From assembly GCF_016862755.1 (NCBI RefSeq), contig NZ_BONO01000005.1, positions 1 to 64,000 of the forward strand: a stretch of 64,000 bases of DNA, written 5' to 3'. The notes beneath the pieces were generated by a model. The model worked only from the letters and a program-made list of their open reading frames with translations. It was not told where the DNA came from and did no database searches. The position numbers were made by a program, and so were the translations under genes. This stretch comes from Cellulomonas pakistanensis. GTDB lineage: Bacteria; Actinomycetota; Actinomycetes; Actinomycetales; Cellulomonadaceae. Below, piece after piece: positions 33,766 to 43,120 of the stretch. Each line of letters starts with the position of its first letter. Within the stretch, counting starts at the first letter, position 1.

Positions 33766-34740
33766 TCAGGACGCCTCCCGGCGGACGGCCGCGGCCGCGA
33801 GGCCGGCGTCCTCCAGCACGAGGTCGACGTTGATCGCGGCGGCCGCCGCCACGCCGTGCGCGGCCGCGGCCATCACCTGCAGCGTCACGTCGGCGAGATT
33901 CCCCGCGACCCACAGCCCCGGGACGTCGGTCCGCCCGGTCGGGTCCGCCGGGACCCGGGTGCCGCGGACCGCGCCGTGCACCACCTGGTCGACGGGCTCG
34001 ACGCCCAGGGGTGCCAGCAGCCCGGCGTTCGCGCGGAACCGCGGCGCGACGACCATGGCGTGCCGCGGCAGCACGGTCCCGTCGGCGAGCCGGACGCCCG
34101 CGAGCGCCCCGCCCGCCACGTCCAGCCCGGCGACCCGTTCCCCGACGACCCGGACGCCGCGGGCGTCGAGCAGGGCGCGCTGGTCCGGGTCGGGCGCCGG
34201 GCCGCCGTCCGTGAGCAGGACCACGTCGTCGGTCAGCTGCCGCCAGATCAGGGCCTGGACCGCGGCCTGCGGGCCGGCGGCGAGCACGGCGACCGGCCGG
34301 TCGCGCACCTCCCAGCCGTGGCAGTACGGGCAGAACACGACGCCCCGCCCCCACTGCTCCGCGACGCCCGGGACGTCGGGCAGCTCGTCGGTGAGGCCGG
34401 TCGCGACCAGCAGCCGGCGCGCGTGCGCCGCCCGCCCGTCGCCGAGGTCGACCCGGAACCCGCCGTCCGCGCGCGCCAGCGCCGCCACCCGCCCGTCGAC
34501 CACGGTGCCGCCGTAGCCGGCGACCTCCCGGCGCCCGGTCGCCAGCAGCTCGCCCGGCGGCGTCCCCTCCCGGCCGAGCACGTTGTGCACGTGCCCGGCC
34601 GGGGCGTTGCGGGGCTCGCCGGCGTCGACGACGAGCACGCGGCGGCGCGCCCGGGACAGCGCCAGCGCGCCGGCCAGGCCGGCGGAGCCGCCACCCACCA
34701 CGACCACGTCGTACCGCTCGTGCCGCTCGCGGGTCGTCAT
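33766..34740 (-). CDS. Thioredoxin reductase-like FAD/NAD(P) oxidoreductase
   Basis: The 324-residue flavoprotein has an N-terminal FAD motif (VVVVGGGSAGLAGALALSRA, about 11-30), the redox-active pair CPYC (near 137-140), a second Rossmann segment and the C-terminal GLWVAGNLAD FAD-binding element. It resembles the thioredoxin-reductase-like proteins without an assigned partner. No thioredoxin gene is adjacent. Its ATG overlaps the stop of the hydrolase gene, so the two are co-expressed. Confidence 0.87.
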   Translation of the reverse strand: MTTRERHERYDVVVVGGGSAGLAGALALSRARRRVLVVDAGEPRNAPAGHVHNVLGREGTPPGELLATGRREVAGYGGTVVDGRVAALARADGGFRVDLGDGRAAHARRLLVATGLTDELPDVPGVAEQWGRGVVFCPYCHGWEVRDRPVAVLAAGPQAAVQALIWRQLTDDVVLLTDGGPAPDPDQRALLDARGVRVVGERVAGLDVAGGALAGVRLADGTVLPRHAMVVAPRFRANAGLLAPLGVEPVDQVVHGAVRGTRVPADPTGRTDVPGLWVAGNLADVTLQVMAAAAHGVAAAAAINVDLVLEDAGLAAAAVRREAS

Positions 34741-35480
34741 GCGAGGCGCCCCTCCCCCCGGTCGCCGGAGGTCGCGCGGGCGGCCTCGACGATCAGGTCC
34801 GCGACGGCGTCCGGGCGGGACACGGTCACCGCGTGCGAGGCGTCGACCTCGACGGCGTGCGACGAGGCGCGCTCGGCCATGTACCGCTGCGCCTCGGCCG
34901 GGACGGCGAGGTCCTGGCGGGTGATCAGCGTCCAGGAGGGGATCCGCTTCCAGGCGGCCCGGGTCGCCGCGGCCGCGAGCGCCCCGGCCAGGATCGGCCG
35001 CTGGGTGACGGCCATCAGCGCCGCGGTGCCGGCGGGCAGGTCGGCCGCGAACACCGGGCCGAACCTCTCCTGCTGGATGTACAGGTCGTCGACGGTGCCG
35101 TCGGCTCCCTGCACCGGCACGGGGCGCAGGGCGCCGCCGAGCTCGTTGCCGGGGAACTTCCCGGCGAGGTCGCCGGTGCTCTCGCCCTCCTCGAGCAGGA
35201 AGCTCGCGACGAACACGAGCGCCCGCACGCGGGGGTGGCCGTCGGCGGCCTCGCTCAGGACGCTGCCGCCGTAGGAGTGGCCGGCGACGACGACGGGCCC
35301 GTCGATGTCGTCCAGGACGTCACGCAGGAGCCGGGCGTCCCCGGCGAGCGACCGGAGCGGGTTCGCCACGGCGACGACCGGGTAGCCGTCCCGCAGGAGC
35401 CGGGCGACCACGCCGTTCCAGCTCGAGGAGTCGGCGAACGCGCCGTGCACGAGCACGACGGTGGGGGTGCTGCTGGTCAT
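34737..35480 (-). CDS. Alpha/beta hydrolase
   Basis: The 247-residue alpha/beta-fold hydrolase has the oxyanion-hole VLVHGAFADSSSW near 9-21, the nucleophile elbow GHSYGGS (serine near residue 69) and the catalytic histidine in VDASHAVTVSRP near 217. The pattern is that of the esterase/haloperoxidase-like group. The substrate is unknown. It is translationally coupled to the downstream oxidoreductase. Two strong hairpins separate it from the SnoaL-like gene upstream. Confidence 0.87.
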   Translation of the reverse strand: MTSSTPTVVLVHGAFADSSSWNGVVARLLRDGYPVVAVANPLRSLAGDARLLRDVLDDIDGPVVVAGHSYGGSVLSEAADGHPRVRALVFVASFLLEEGESTGDLAGKFPGNELGGALRPVPVQGADGTVDDLYIQQERFGPVFAADLPAGTAALMAVTQRPILAGALAAAATRAAWKRIPSWTLITRQDLAVPAEAQRYMAERASSHAVEVDASHAVTVSRPDAVADLIVEAARATSGDRGEGRLA

Positions 35481-35500
35481 GGGTCTGTCCTCTCGGTGGA

Positions 35501-35562
35501 GGGCGGGCGGCGCGGTGCCGCCCGCCCGGTGCGGCGGGTCGCTCCCGGCGGGTGCCGGGAGC
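35501..35562 (-). terminator. Two tandem hairpins after the SnoaL-like gene
   Basis: GCTCCCGGC/GCCGGGAGC (35541-35562, four-base loop) and GGGCGGGCGGC/GCCGCCCGCCC (35501-35527, five-base loop) are both perfect stems just downstream of the stop at 35568. They probably terminate that gene before the hydrolase start. Confidence 0.65.
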
Positions 35563-35567
35563 GGCGG

Positions 35568-35921
35568 TCACGGGGCGATGACGAGCTCCGCGATCAGGTC
35601 GTCGGCGAGCGTGAAGCGGTAGCGCAGATCCACCACGCCGCCGGGGAAGTCGCCCTCCAGGTGGTGGGTGGCGACCCAGTGCGCGTCGTCGACGCGCTCC
35701 GCGCCGACGAGCGTCGTCGTGAACGTGAACTCGGAGCCGGCCCGGGTGAGGAACCGGCGGACCTCCTGGTGCCCCCGGTACGTGACGCCGTCGTCGACCA
35801 CGACGGCGGTCGGCGTGAAGGTGCGGAGCGCCGCGTCCGCCTCACGCGCCGCGTGGGCGGCGAGGTAGGCGCGGATCGTGACGGGCAGGTCGTCGGGCCG
35901 GATGCTGGTCGGTGCGGTCAT
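35568..35921 (-). CDS. SnoaL-like / NTF2-fold small protein
   Basis: The 117-residue single-domain protein of the SnoaL/NTF2 superfamily has an IRAYLAAHAAREADAALRTF helix followed by the ...VVVDDGVTYRGHQEVRRFL segment typical of the cone-shaped fold. Members include isomerases, cyclases and many uncharacterised proteins; the ligand is unknown here. It is divergent from the MerR regulator gene across a short intergenic region, so the two may be regulated together. Confidence 0.8.
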   Translation of the reverse strand: MTAPTSIRPDDLPVTIRAYLAAHAAREADAALRTFTPTAVVVDDGVTYRGHQEVRRFLTRAGSEFTFTTTLVGAERVDDAHWVATHHLEGDFPGGVVDLRYRFTLADDLIAELVIAP

Positions 35922-35962
35922 GGCACGACCGTCCGCGCTCCCGCCGCGGGAGGGTCAACCGC

Positions 35963-35993
35963 TGGACTCTCCCCCAGGGGGAGGGTGCAGGAT
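35963..35993 (+). promoter_or_regulatory. MerR-type promoter with spacer palindrome (leaderless)
   Basis: TGGACT (35963-35968) and CAGGAT (35988-35993) are 19 bases apart. The spacer holds the perfect palindrome CTCCCCC-A-GGGGGAG (35969-35983). A long spacer with a central dyad is the hallmark of MerR targets. Transcription from this -10 would start at about 36000, the start codon itself. Confidence 0.6.
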
Positions 35994-35999
35994 GGCGCC

Positions 36000-36809
36000 G
36001 TGCTGGCCATCGGCGAGTTCTCCCGGCTGACCCACCTGAGCGTGCGGACCCTGCGGCGCTACCACGACGCGGGGCTGCTCGAGCCCGCCGCGGTGGACCC
36101 GGCGACGGGGTACCGGTCGTACAGCCCCGACCAGATCCCGACCGCGCAGGTCGTGCACCGGCTGCGCGAGCTCGGCGTCCCGCTCGCCGACGTGCGGCGC
36201 ATCCTGCGCGCCACCGCCCCGGCCGACCGCGCGGCGCTGGTCGGCGACCACCTGGAGCGGCTCGAGGCCGAGCTGGAGGCGACCCGCCGCGCCGTGACCT
36301 CGCTGCGCCGGCTGCTGCAGCCCGAGGCGCCCACGCGGGACGTCGAGATCCGGGCGGTGCCGGCGACGACCGTGGCCGCGGTCGAGGCCGACGTGGCCCA
36401 CGAGGACGTCGTCGCCTGGTACGCCGGGGCGATGGCCGAGCTCGACGCGGCTGTCGGCGACACCACGGGGACCCCGGGCGGGCTGTACGACAACGCGCTG
36501 TTCGAGCAGGGGCGCGGGCACGTGGTCGTGTACCGGCCCACCGAGCGGCCGCCGAGCACCGGGCGGGTCCGGCCGCTGACCCTGCCGGCCGTCGAGCTCG
36601 CCGTGACGACGCACGTCGGCCCGCACGACGACATCGACGTCACCTACGGCGAGCTGGGCGCGTGGGTGGTGGGCAACTCCCTGGCGGTCGCCGGGCCGGT
36701 GCGCGAGATCTACCGGGTCGCGCCGCGGGACACCCCGGAGCCGTCCGCCTGGCGGACCGAGGTCGGCTGGCCGGTGTTCCACGTCGCCGGGGACTGCCGG
36801 GAGTCCTGA
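36000..36809 (+). CDS. MerR-family regulator with GyrI-like effector domain
   Basis: The 269-residue product has an N-terminal MerR winged helix (IGEFSRLTHLSVRTLRRYHDAGLLEP, residues 4-29) and a coiled-coil dimerisation helix (LVGDHLERLEAELEATRRAVTSLRRLL). The C-terminal GyrI/BmrR-like domain (VEIRAVPATTVAAV onward) usually binds drugs or small amphipathic molecules. The start is the GTG at 36000 giving VLAIGEF. It is probably leaderless. Its own promoter carries a matching operator. Confidence 0.88.
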   Translation: MLAIGEFSRLTHLSVRTLRRYHDAGLLEPAAVDPATGYRSYSPDQIPTAQVVHRLRELGVPLADVRRILRATAPADRAALVGDHLERLEAELEATRRAVTSLRRLLQPEAPTRDVEIRAVPATTVAAVEADVAHEDVVAWYAGAMAELDAAVGDTTGTPGGLYDNALFEQGRGHVVVYRPTERPPSTGRVRPLTLPAVELAVTTHVGPHDDIDVTYGELGAWVVGNSLAVAGPVREIYRVAPRDTPEPSAWRTEVGWPVFHVAGDCRES

Positions 36810-36862
36810 GCCGCCCGGGCCGCGAGGGCGCACGCGCGGGCAGGCGTGTCCCCGGGTCCCCG

Positions 36863-36868
36863 TAGCCT
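36863..36868 (+). promoter_or_regulatory. -10 element for a leaderless nuclease-helicase transcript
   Basis: TAGCCT ends seven bases before the GTG start at 36875. No Shine-Dalgarno sequence is present, so the message probably begins at its start codon. Confidence 0.45.
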
Positions 36869-36874
36869 CCCGGT

Positions 36875-39800
36875 GTGCAGATCCTCGACGACGGCGCCCT
36901 CGTCCTCAGCGCCGGTGACCTCGCCGCCGAGGCGGCCTGCCCGTACGCCGTGGTCCGGACCCTCGACGCGGCCCTCGGGCGCGGGCCCGCGGTCCCGCGC
37001 GACGTCGACGCCACCGCGGCGCGCGCCGGCCGGCTCGGCGCGGAGCACGAGCGGCGCCTGCTCGACGCGCACCTGGCCGCGCTCGGCCGGTACGACCCCG
37101 CCACCCGCCGCGGTGTGCTGGCGGTCGCCCGCCCGGCGGACCGCACCCGGGCCGGCCTCGCGGACGCGCACGCCCGGACGCTGGCCGCCCTGCGCGGGGG
37201 CGTCGACGTGCTCCACCAGGCGGCGTTCTTCGACGGCGCGTTCGCGGGCTTCGCCGACTTCCTGGTCCGGGACCCGGCGCACCCGACCCCGCGGTACGCC
37301 GTCGTCGACGCGAAGCTCGCCCGGCACGAGCGCCCGACCGCGCTGCTGCAGGTCGCCGCGTACGCCGACCAGCTGCTGGCCGCCGGGGTGGACGTCGCCG
37401 AGCACGCCGAGCTGGTCCTCGGCGACGGCCGCACGACCCGGCACCGGCTCCGCGAGCTGCTGCCGGTGTACCGGGAGCGCCGGGCGCGGCTGCAGGCGCT
37501 CCTCGACGCGCACCGCGCCGGCGGGGACCCCGCGGGCTGGGGCGACCCGCGGTACCGGGCGTGCGGCCGGTGCGCCGTGTGCGCGCCGGAGGTCGAGGAG
37601 CACCGCGACGTGCTGCTGGTCGCCGGCGTCCGCGCGTCGCAGGCCGCGCGGCTGCGTGCCGCGGGCGTCCGGACCGTCGAGGACCTCGCCGCGCGCGACG
37701 CCCCGCTCCCCGGGGTCGGCACCGCGACCCTGGCCGGGCTGCGCGCCCAGGCGGCTCTGCAGTCCCGGCAGGACCACGGCGACGGGACCGTGCTCGTCGA
37801 GCTCGTCGACCCGGTGCCGATCGGCGCGCTGCCCGCGCCGGACCCCGGCGACGTGTTCTTCGACTTCGAGGGCGACCCGCTCTACTCCGCGGGCGAGGTG
37901 GGCGCCGACGGGCAGCCGGCGGTCTGGGGGCTCGAGTACCTGTTCGGGGTGGTGGAGGCGCCGCCATCCCCGGGCGCCGCGGCGCCGTTCCAAGCGTTCT
38001 GGGCGCACGACCGGGCGCAGGAGAAGCGGGCGCTGCTCGACTTCCTCGCGTACGTCCGCGAGCGCCGCGCCGCGCACCCGGGCATGCACGTCTACCACTA
38101 CGCCCCGTACGAGAAGACGGCCCTGCTGCGGCTGGCCGCACGGCACGGCGTCGGGGAGGCGGCCGTCGACGAGCTGCTCCGCGCGGGCGTGCTGGTCGAC
38201 CTGTACGCCACCGTGCGGGGGTCGCTGCGCACGGGGCAGCGGTCCTCGTCGCTCAAGCAGCTCGAGCCGCTCTACATGCCCGGGCACCGCACGGGCGACG
38301 TGACGACCGCCGGCGACTCGATCGACCAGTACGCGCAGGCGTGCGCGCTGCGGGACGCCGGCGACGACGCCGGGTGGCGCGCGGCCCTGGCGGCGATCGC
38401 GGAGTACAACGCGTACGACTGCGCCTCGACGCGGGCGCTGCGGGACTGGCTGCTGGAGCGCGCCGCCGAGCGGGGGGTCGCGCCGCGGCCGGTCGCCGGG
38501 GACGCGGTGGACGCCGGGGAGGACGACGTGCCCACCGCGGACGACGCCGCGCCGGAGCACGACGCGCTGGCGGCGCGGCTCGCCGGCTACGCGAACGACC
38601 CCGAGCACCACGTCGACGGCCGCCGCAGCGCGGACCAGCAGGCCGTCGCCCTGCTCGGTGCCGCGCTCGGGTACCACTGGCGCGAGCGCAAGCCGTTCTG
38701 GTGGGCGCACTTCGACCGGCTGTCCGCCGACCCCGCCGACTGGACGGACCCGCGGTCGACGTTCGTGGCCGAGCGCGTCGAGGTCGTCTCGGACTGGGCC
38801 GTCCCGCCGCGCGCCCGCACGCGGCAGCGCGAGCTCCGCATGACCGGGCGGCTGGAGCCCGGCAGCGAGCTCCGCGCCGGCGCGACCTGCTTCGGCCTGT
38901 TCGACTCCCCCACCCCCGACCACGCGACCCCGCCCCCGCACGCCACCCGGGGCTGCGCGCCGGGCTTCACGGTCGTGGCGGTGACGTCCACCGGCGACGG
39001 CGCCGACGCCCGGGACGAGCTGCTCGTCACCGAGCGGCTGCAGGCGGCGTGGGCCCCGCACGACCGGCTGCCGATGGGCCTGGGCCCGGCCGCGCCGCCG
39101 CCGACGGACGGCATCGCGGCGGCCGTGCGCGGGCTCGCGGAGGACGTCGCCGCGGACCTGCCCACGCTGCCGCCCCGCGCCGCCCTGGACCTCGCGCGCC
39201 GCCGCCCGCCGCGCACCCGGTCGGGCCGGCCGCTGCCGGCGCCCGCGGACGGGCCGGACGGCACCGTGCGGGCGATCACCGCCGCGCTGCGCGACCTCGA
39301 CTCGTCGTACCTCGCCGTGCAGGGCCCGCCCGGCACCGGCAAGACGTACACCGGGTCGCACGTGATCGCGGCGCTGGTGGCCGAGGGCTGGTCGGTCGGC
39401 GTCGTCGCGCAGTCGCACGCCGTCGTCGAGCACCTGCTCGCCCGAGTGGTGGACGCGGGCGTGGACCCGGCCGCGGTCGGCAAGAAGCCCGCGGCGCCCG
39501 GCGGCCGGTCCGGGCCGGGCGCGTCCGCCGCGACGCCGTGGACGTCCCTGCAGGGGACCGGCGCGTTCGGGCGGTTCTACGCCGGGCGCTCGGGCGGGTA
39601 CGTCGTCGGCGGCACCCTGTGGGACCTGACCCACCCCGACCGGCTGCCGGCGGGCGGGTTCGACCTCCTCGTCGTCGACGAGGCCGGGCAGTTCTCCCTG
39701 GCCAACACGTTCGCCGTCGCCCCGGCGGCCCGGAACCTGCTGCTGCTGGGCGACCCGCAGCAGCTGCCGCAGGTGTCCCAGGGCCACCACCCGGAGCCGG

Positions 39801-40468
39801 TGGACGCCTCCGCGCTCGGCTGGCTGACCGACGGGCACGACACGCTGCCGCCGGGCCTCGGCTACTTCCTCGACGCCACCTGGCGTATGCACCCGGCGCT
39901 GTGCGCGACGGTGTCGGACCTCGCGTACGACGGCCGGCTGCACGCCGTGCCCGCCGCGGCCGCGCGGCACCTCGACGGCGTCGCCCCGGGCGTGCGGACG
40001 GTGCTGGTCGAGCACGACGGGAACGCCGTGTCGAGCCGGGAGGAGGCGGACCGGGTGGTCGCCGAGGTCCGGGGCCTGCTGGGGCGGGCCTGGACGGACG
40101 CCGGCGGCCCGCGCCCGCTGGCCGCCGCGGACGTCCTGGTCGTCGCCGCCTACAACGCGCAGGTGTGGACGGTCGGCCGGGCGCTCGCCGCGGCGGGGCT
40201 CGACGGCGTGCGGGTCGGCACGGTGGACCGGTTCCAGGGCCAGGAGGCGCCCGTCGTGCTGGTGTCGATGGCGGCGTCGACGCCCGAGGACGTCCCGCGC
40301 GGCATGGAGTTCCTGCTGTCCCGGAACCGGCTGAACGTCGCGCTGTCCCGCGGGCAGTGGGCGGCGGTGGTCGTCCGGTCCCCGGGGCTGACCGACCACC
40401 TGCCGGCGCAGCCCGCGCAGCTGGCCGAGCTGGGGGCGTTCCTCCGGGCGGGCGGGCCTGCGGCCTGA
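36875..40468 (+). CDS. TM0106-type RecB-like nuclease fused to Upf1/Dna2-like helicase
   Basis: The 1197-residue multidomain protein begins with a RecB-like PD-(D/E)xK nuclease region (VVDAKLARHE, near 145-155). Then come a C230/C233/C236 cluster (CGRCAVC), an RNase H-like exonuclease domain (FFDFEGDP, D330 and E332), and a superfamily 1B helicase with Walker A GPPGTGKT at 817, DEAG at 935, GDPQQLPQ, RFQGQEAP and LNVALSRG. The cysteines could hold an Fe-S cluster, as in AddB/Dna2-type nucleases. A DNA repair or defence role is plausible. It stands alone between a MerR gene and the GH15 gene. Confidence 0.87.
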   Translation: MQILDDGALVLSAGDLAAEAACPYAVVRTLDAALGRGPAVPRDVDATAARAGRLGAEHERRLLDAHLAALGRYDPATRRGVLAVARPADRTRAGLADAHARTLAALRGGVDVLHQAAFFDGAFAGFADFLVRDPAHPTPRYAVVDAKLARHERPTALLQVAAYADQLLAAGVDVAEHAELVLGDGRTTRHRLRELLPVYRERRARLQALLDAHRAGGDPAGWGDPRYRACGRCAVCAPEVEEHRDVLLVAGVRASQAARLRAAGVRTVEDLAARDAPLPGVGTATLAGLRAQAALQSRQDHGDGTVLVELVDPVPIGALPAPDPGDVFFDFEGDPLYSAGEVGADGQPAVWGLEYLFGVVEAPPSPGAAAPFQAFWAHDRAQEKRALLDFLAYVRERRAAHPGMHVYHYAPYEKTALLRLAARHGVGEAAVDELLRAGVLVDLYATVRGSLRTGQRSSSLKQLEPLYMPGHRTGDVTTAGDSIDQYAQACALRDAGDDAGWRAALAAIAEYNAYDCASTRALRDWLLERAAERGVAPRPVAGDAVDAGEDDVPTADDAAPEHDALAARLAGYANDPEHHVDGRRSADQQAVALLGAALGYHWRERKPFWWAHFDRLSADPADWTDPRSTFVAERVEVVSDWAVPPRARTRQRELRMTGRLEPGSELRAGATCFGLFDSPTPDHATPPPHATRGCAPGFTVVAVTSTGDGADARDELLVTERLQAAWAPHDRLPMGLGPAAPPPTDGIAAAVRGLAEDVAADLPTLPPRAALDLARRRPPRTRSGRPLPAPADGPDGTVRAITAALRDLDSSYLAVQGPPGTGKTYTGSHVIAALVAEGWSVGVVAQSHAVVEHLLARVVDAGVDPAAVGKKPAAPGGRSGPGASAATPWTSLQGTGAFGRFYAGRSGGYVVGGTLWDLTHPDRLPAGGFDLLVVDEAGQFSLANTFAVAPAARNLLLLGDPQQLPQVSQGHHPEPVDASALGWLTDGHDTLPPGLGYFLDATWRMHPALCATVSDLAYDGRLHAVPAAAARHLDGVAPGVRTVLVEHDGNAVSSREEADRVVAEVRGLLGRAWTDAGGPRPLAAADVLVVAAYNAQVWTVGRALAAAGLDGVRVGTVDRFQGQEAPVVLVSMAASTPEDVPRGMEFLLSRNRLNVALSRGQWAAVVVRSPGLTDHLPAQPAQLAELGAFLRAGGPAA

Positions 40469-40531
40469 CCCGTGCGGGCGGCCGGTCCGCCCGGGGCCGT
40501 GTGGAAGCGTCGGCGTGGGGTGGCGGGCGCG

Positions 40532-42392
40532 TCACGTCCGGCGACGTGGCGCGAGGCCCGGCCCGAGCCCGTCGAGCGTGGCGTCGAGGGTGATCGCCGC
40601 GTCGATCAGCGCCAGGTGCGTGAAGGCCTGCGGGAAGTTCCCGAGCTGCTCCCCCGTGAGCCCGATCTCCTCCGAGTACAGGCCGACGTGGTTCGCGTAG
40701 GTGAGCATCTTGTCGAACACGATCCGCGCCTCGTCCGCCATGCCCGCACGGGCGAGCGCGTCCACGTAGTTGAAGGTGCACAGGGAGAACGTGCCCTCCT
40801 CTCCGGCGAGCCCGTCCGGCGACGCCGCCGGGTCGTAGCGGTAGACGAGGCTGTCCGTCACGAGCTCGGCGGCCATCGCCGCCAGGGTCGACCGCCACGC
40901 CGGGTCACGCGGGTCGACGAACCCGACCGTCGCCATCCGCAGCAGGGACGAGTCGAGCACGTCGGTGCGGTAGTGCTGCACGAACGCGCCCCGCCGCGCG
41001 TTCCAGCCCCGCGCCCAGACCTGCTCGTAGATCGCGTCGCGACCGGCGGCCCACCGGGCCAGGTCCGCCGGTCGTCCGTGCCCCGTCGCCAGCCGGATCC
41101 CGCGGTCCAGCGCCGTCCAGCTCATCACCCGCCCGTACACGAAGTCCTGGCGCCCGCCGCGCGTCTCCCAGATGCCCTCGTCCGGCTGGTCCCAGTGGTC
41201 GCAGAGCCAGTCGAGCATGTCCCGCAGCGCGACCCAGCCGCGGTGCCCCATCGCGAGGCCGTTGCGGTCCGCGACGTAGACGCTGCCGAGCGCCTCGCCG
41301 TAGATGTCGAGCTGCAGCTGGTTCTCGGCGGCGTTGCCGATCCGCACGGGGCTCGAGCCGCGGTACCCCTCCCAGTGCGGGAGCGTCTCCTCGGTGAGGT
41401 CCGAGGTCCCGTCCACGCGGTACATGATCTTCAGCGGGCCGCTCTCCCCGGCGCCGCTCTCCTCGATCCGGTCCCGCAGCCAGGCACCGAACTCCGCGGC
41501 CTCCTCGACGAAGCCCAGGCCCAGCAGCGAGTAGATCGAGAACGACGCGTCCCGGACCCAGGTGTACCGGTAGTCCCAGTTGCGCTCGCCCCCCACCTGC
41601 TCCGGGAGCCCGGCGGTCGGCGCCGCGACGAGGGCGCCCGACGGCGCGTACGTCATCAGCTTCAGGGTGATCGCCGAGCGCTGGAGCGCCTCCCGCCACC
41701 GCCCGACGTAGGTGGACCTCGCCAGCCACGTGCGCCAGAAGGCGGCGGTGTCGTCCAGCAGCGCGCGCAGGTCGCCGGCGGCGATCGCGCGCGGCGGCCC
41801 GTCGGCCGACGACTCGAGCACCAGCCCCGCGCGCTCCCCCGCGACCAGGTCGTACGCCGTCCGCACGTCCCCGTCCGCGTCGACCCGCATCGGCTCGCGC
41901 TCCCGGTCGTCCTCGGTCCGCACCGTGTGCAGCGTGAGGGTGAGCCCCGGGCTCGCGAACACCGCGCCGCGCTCCGTCACGCTCGTCTCGTGCGACGCCC
42001 GGCCGTAGTCGAACCGGGGCGCGACGTGCACGTCGAACCGCACGCGGCCGCGGACGCAGCGCATGACCCGGACGAGCCGGTGCCGCGCGGTCCGCGGTCC
42101 GGCCGGTGGGCGGCATGAAGTCGATCACCTCACCGACCCCGGCGTCGGTGAGGAACCGGGTCACCAGGACCGCGGTGTCCGGCAGGTACAGCTGCTTCAC
42201 GACGTGGTCGCCGCCCGCCGGGGCGATGCGGAACCGGCCGCCGCGCCCCGCGTCGAGCAGCGACCCGAAGACGCTCGGCGAGTCGAACCGCGGGCAGCAG
42301 AACCAGTCCACGTCGCCGTCGGTGGACACGAGCGCGGCCGTCTGCAGGTCGCCGACGAGCGCGTGCTCGGCGATCAGGGGGTACGTGGGCAT
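40532..42392 (-). pseudogene. Frameshifted GH15 glucoamylase/trehalase-like gene
   Basis: The N-terminal domain ([20 protein letters not shown] from the ATG at 42392, with GAGGAGGAG upstream) and the GH15 catalytic domain ([43 protein letters not shown]) are encoded in different frames. The expected reading leaves [13 protein letters not shown] in one frame and resumes as [12 protein letters not shown] in the next. One base is therefore gained or lost near 42085-42100, in GGTCCGCGGT. Joined, they give about 619 residues, the normal length. It could be a true mutation, a sequencing error, or programmed frameshifting; the last is least likely. Confidence 0.82.
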
Positions 42393-42508
42393 CTCGGCTC
42401 CTCCTCGTGGCGGGCCCTCCGGCGTCGCCCCATGGTCCGCCCCCGCCGCGCCGGCGGCGTCGCCCGCCCCGGGTGGTCGCGCCGCCCCGACACGTCCGCC
42501 GCGCAGGT

Positions 42509-42527
42509 CTCACCCCGGGCGGGTGAG
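42509..42527. promoter_or_regulatory. CTCACCC-N5-GGGTGAG palindrome, site 1 (GH15/DUF1269)
   Basis: A perfect 7-5-7 inverted repeat in the 232-base intergenic region between the divergent GH15 and DUF1269 genes; the rest of the gap shows no gene. Three related sites lie in two other divergent regions at 46392, 51920 and 51949. Confidence 0.65.
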
Positions 42528-42624
42528 CCGGTCACCGCGGCGGCGGCGGCACAGTGACGTGCGGGCACGCCGTGCCCGGACCCGGCCCGGTGCCGCAGCG
42601 GCCCGCCGCACGAGGAGGACATCG

Positions 42625-43107
42625 ATGACGACGTTCACCGCCTGGAAGTTCGACACCCCCGAGGGCGCCGAGCGCGCCCGCGGCACCCTGCTCGACGCCC
42701 AGAGCGAGGGGATCGTGAAGGTCGTGGACTCCGCGGTCGTCTCCTGGCCCCCGGGCGAGAAGCGCCCCGAGCTGCACCACCACCACGAGAGCGGCAAGCA
42801 CGCCGCGGGCTGGGGCGCGCTCTGGGGCCTGCTGGTCGGCGGGCTGTTCTTCGTGCCGCTGCTCGGCGCCGCGGCCGGCGCCGGGATCGGCGCGCTCGCG
42901 AAGTCGGTCGAGGGGGTCGGCATCGACGAGAAGGACCTCGTCACGCTCCGGGACGAGACGACGGAGGGCACCTCGGTGCTGCTCGCCGTCACGCAGGAGG
43001 GCGACCTGGACCGGCTCGGCGAGCGGTTCCACGGGCTGGGCTCGCGGCTCGTCGCCACGAACCTGACCGACGCCGAGAAGAGCCTCCTGCTCGAGACCTT
43101 CGGCTGA
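42625..43107 (+). CDS. DUF1269-family membrane protein
   Basis: The 160-residue protein has an N-terminal ferredoxin-like domain (TAWKFDTPEGAERARGTLLDAQ; VVDSAVVSW). A His-rich LHHHHESGKHAAGWGALWG segment leads into a glycine-rich double hydrophobic hairpin (LVGGLFFVPLLGAAAGAGIGAL, residues 73-94), and a C-terminal alpha/beta part ends the protein. The DUF1269 family has no assigned function and often appears with stress genes. The ATG follows GAGGAGGAC. It is divergent from GH15 across regulatory site 1. Confidence 0.85.
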   Translation: MTTFTAWKFDTPEGAERARGTLLDAQSEGIVKVVDSAVVSWPPGEKRPELHHHHESGKHAAGWGALWGLLVGGLFFVPLLGAAAGAGIGALAKSVEGVGIDEKDLVTLRDETTEGTSVLLAVTQEGDLDRLGERFHGLGSRLVATNLTDAEKSLLLETFG

Positions 43108-43120
43108 GCGGCGGCCCGAC

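Noticed and set aside
40905..42392. A single long frame from the GH15 start reading through the frameshift
   Set aside because: After about 42100 its composition becomes Arg/Gly/Ala-rich and loses all GH15 similarity, whereas the other frame carries the true catalytic domain.
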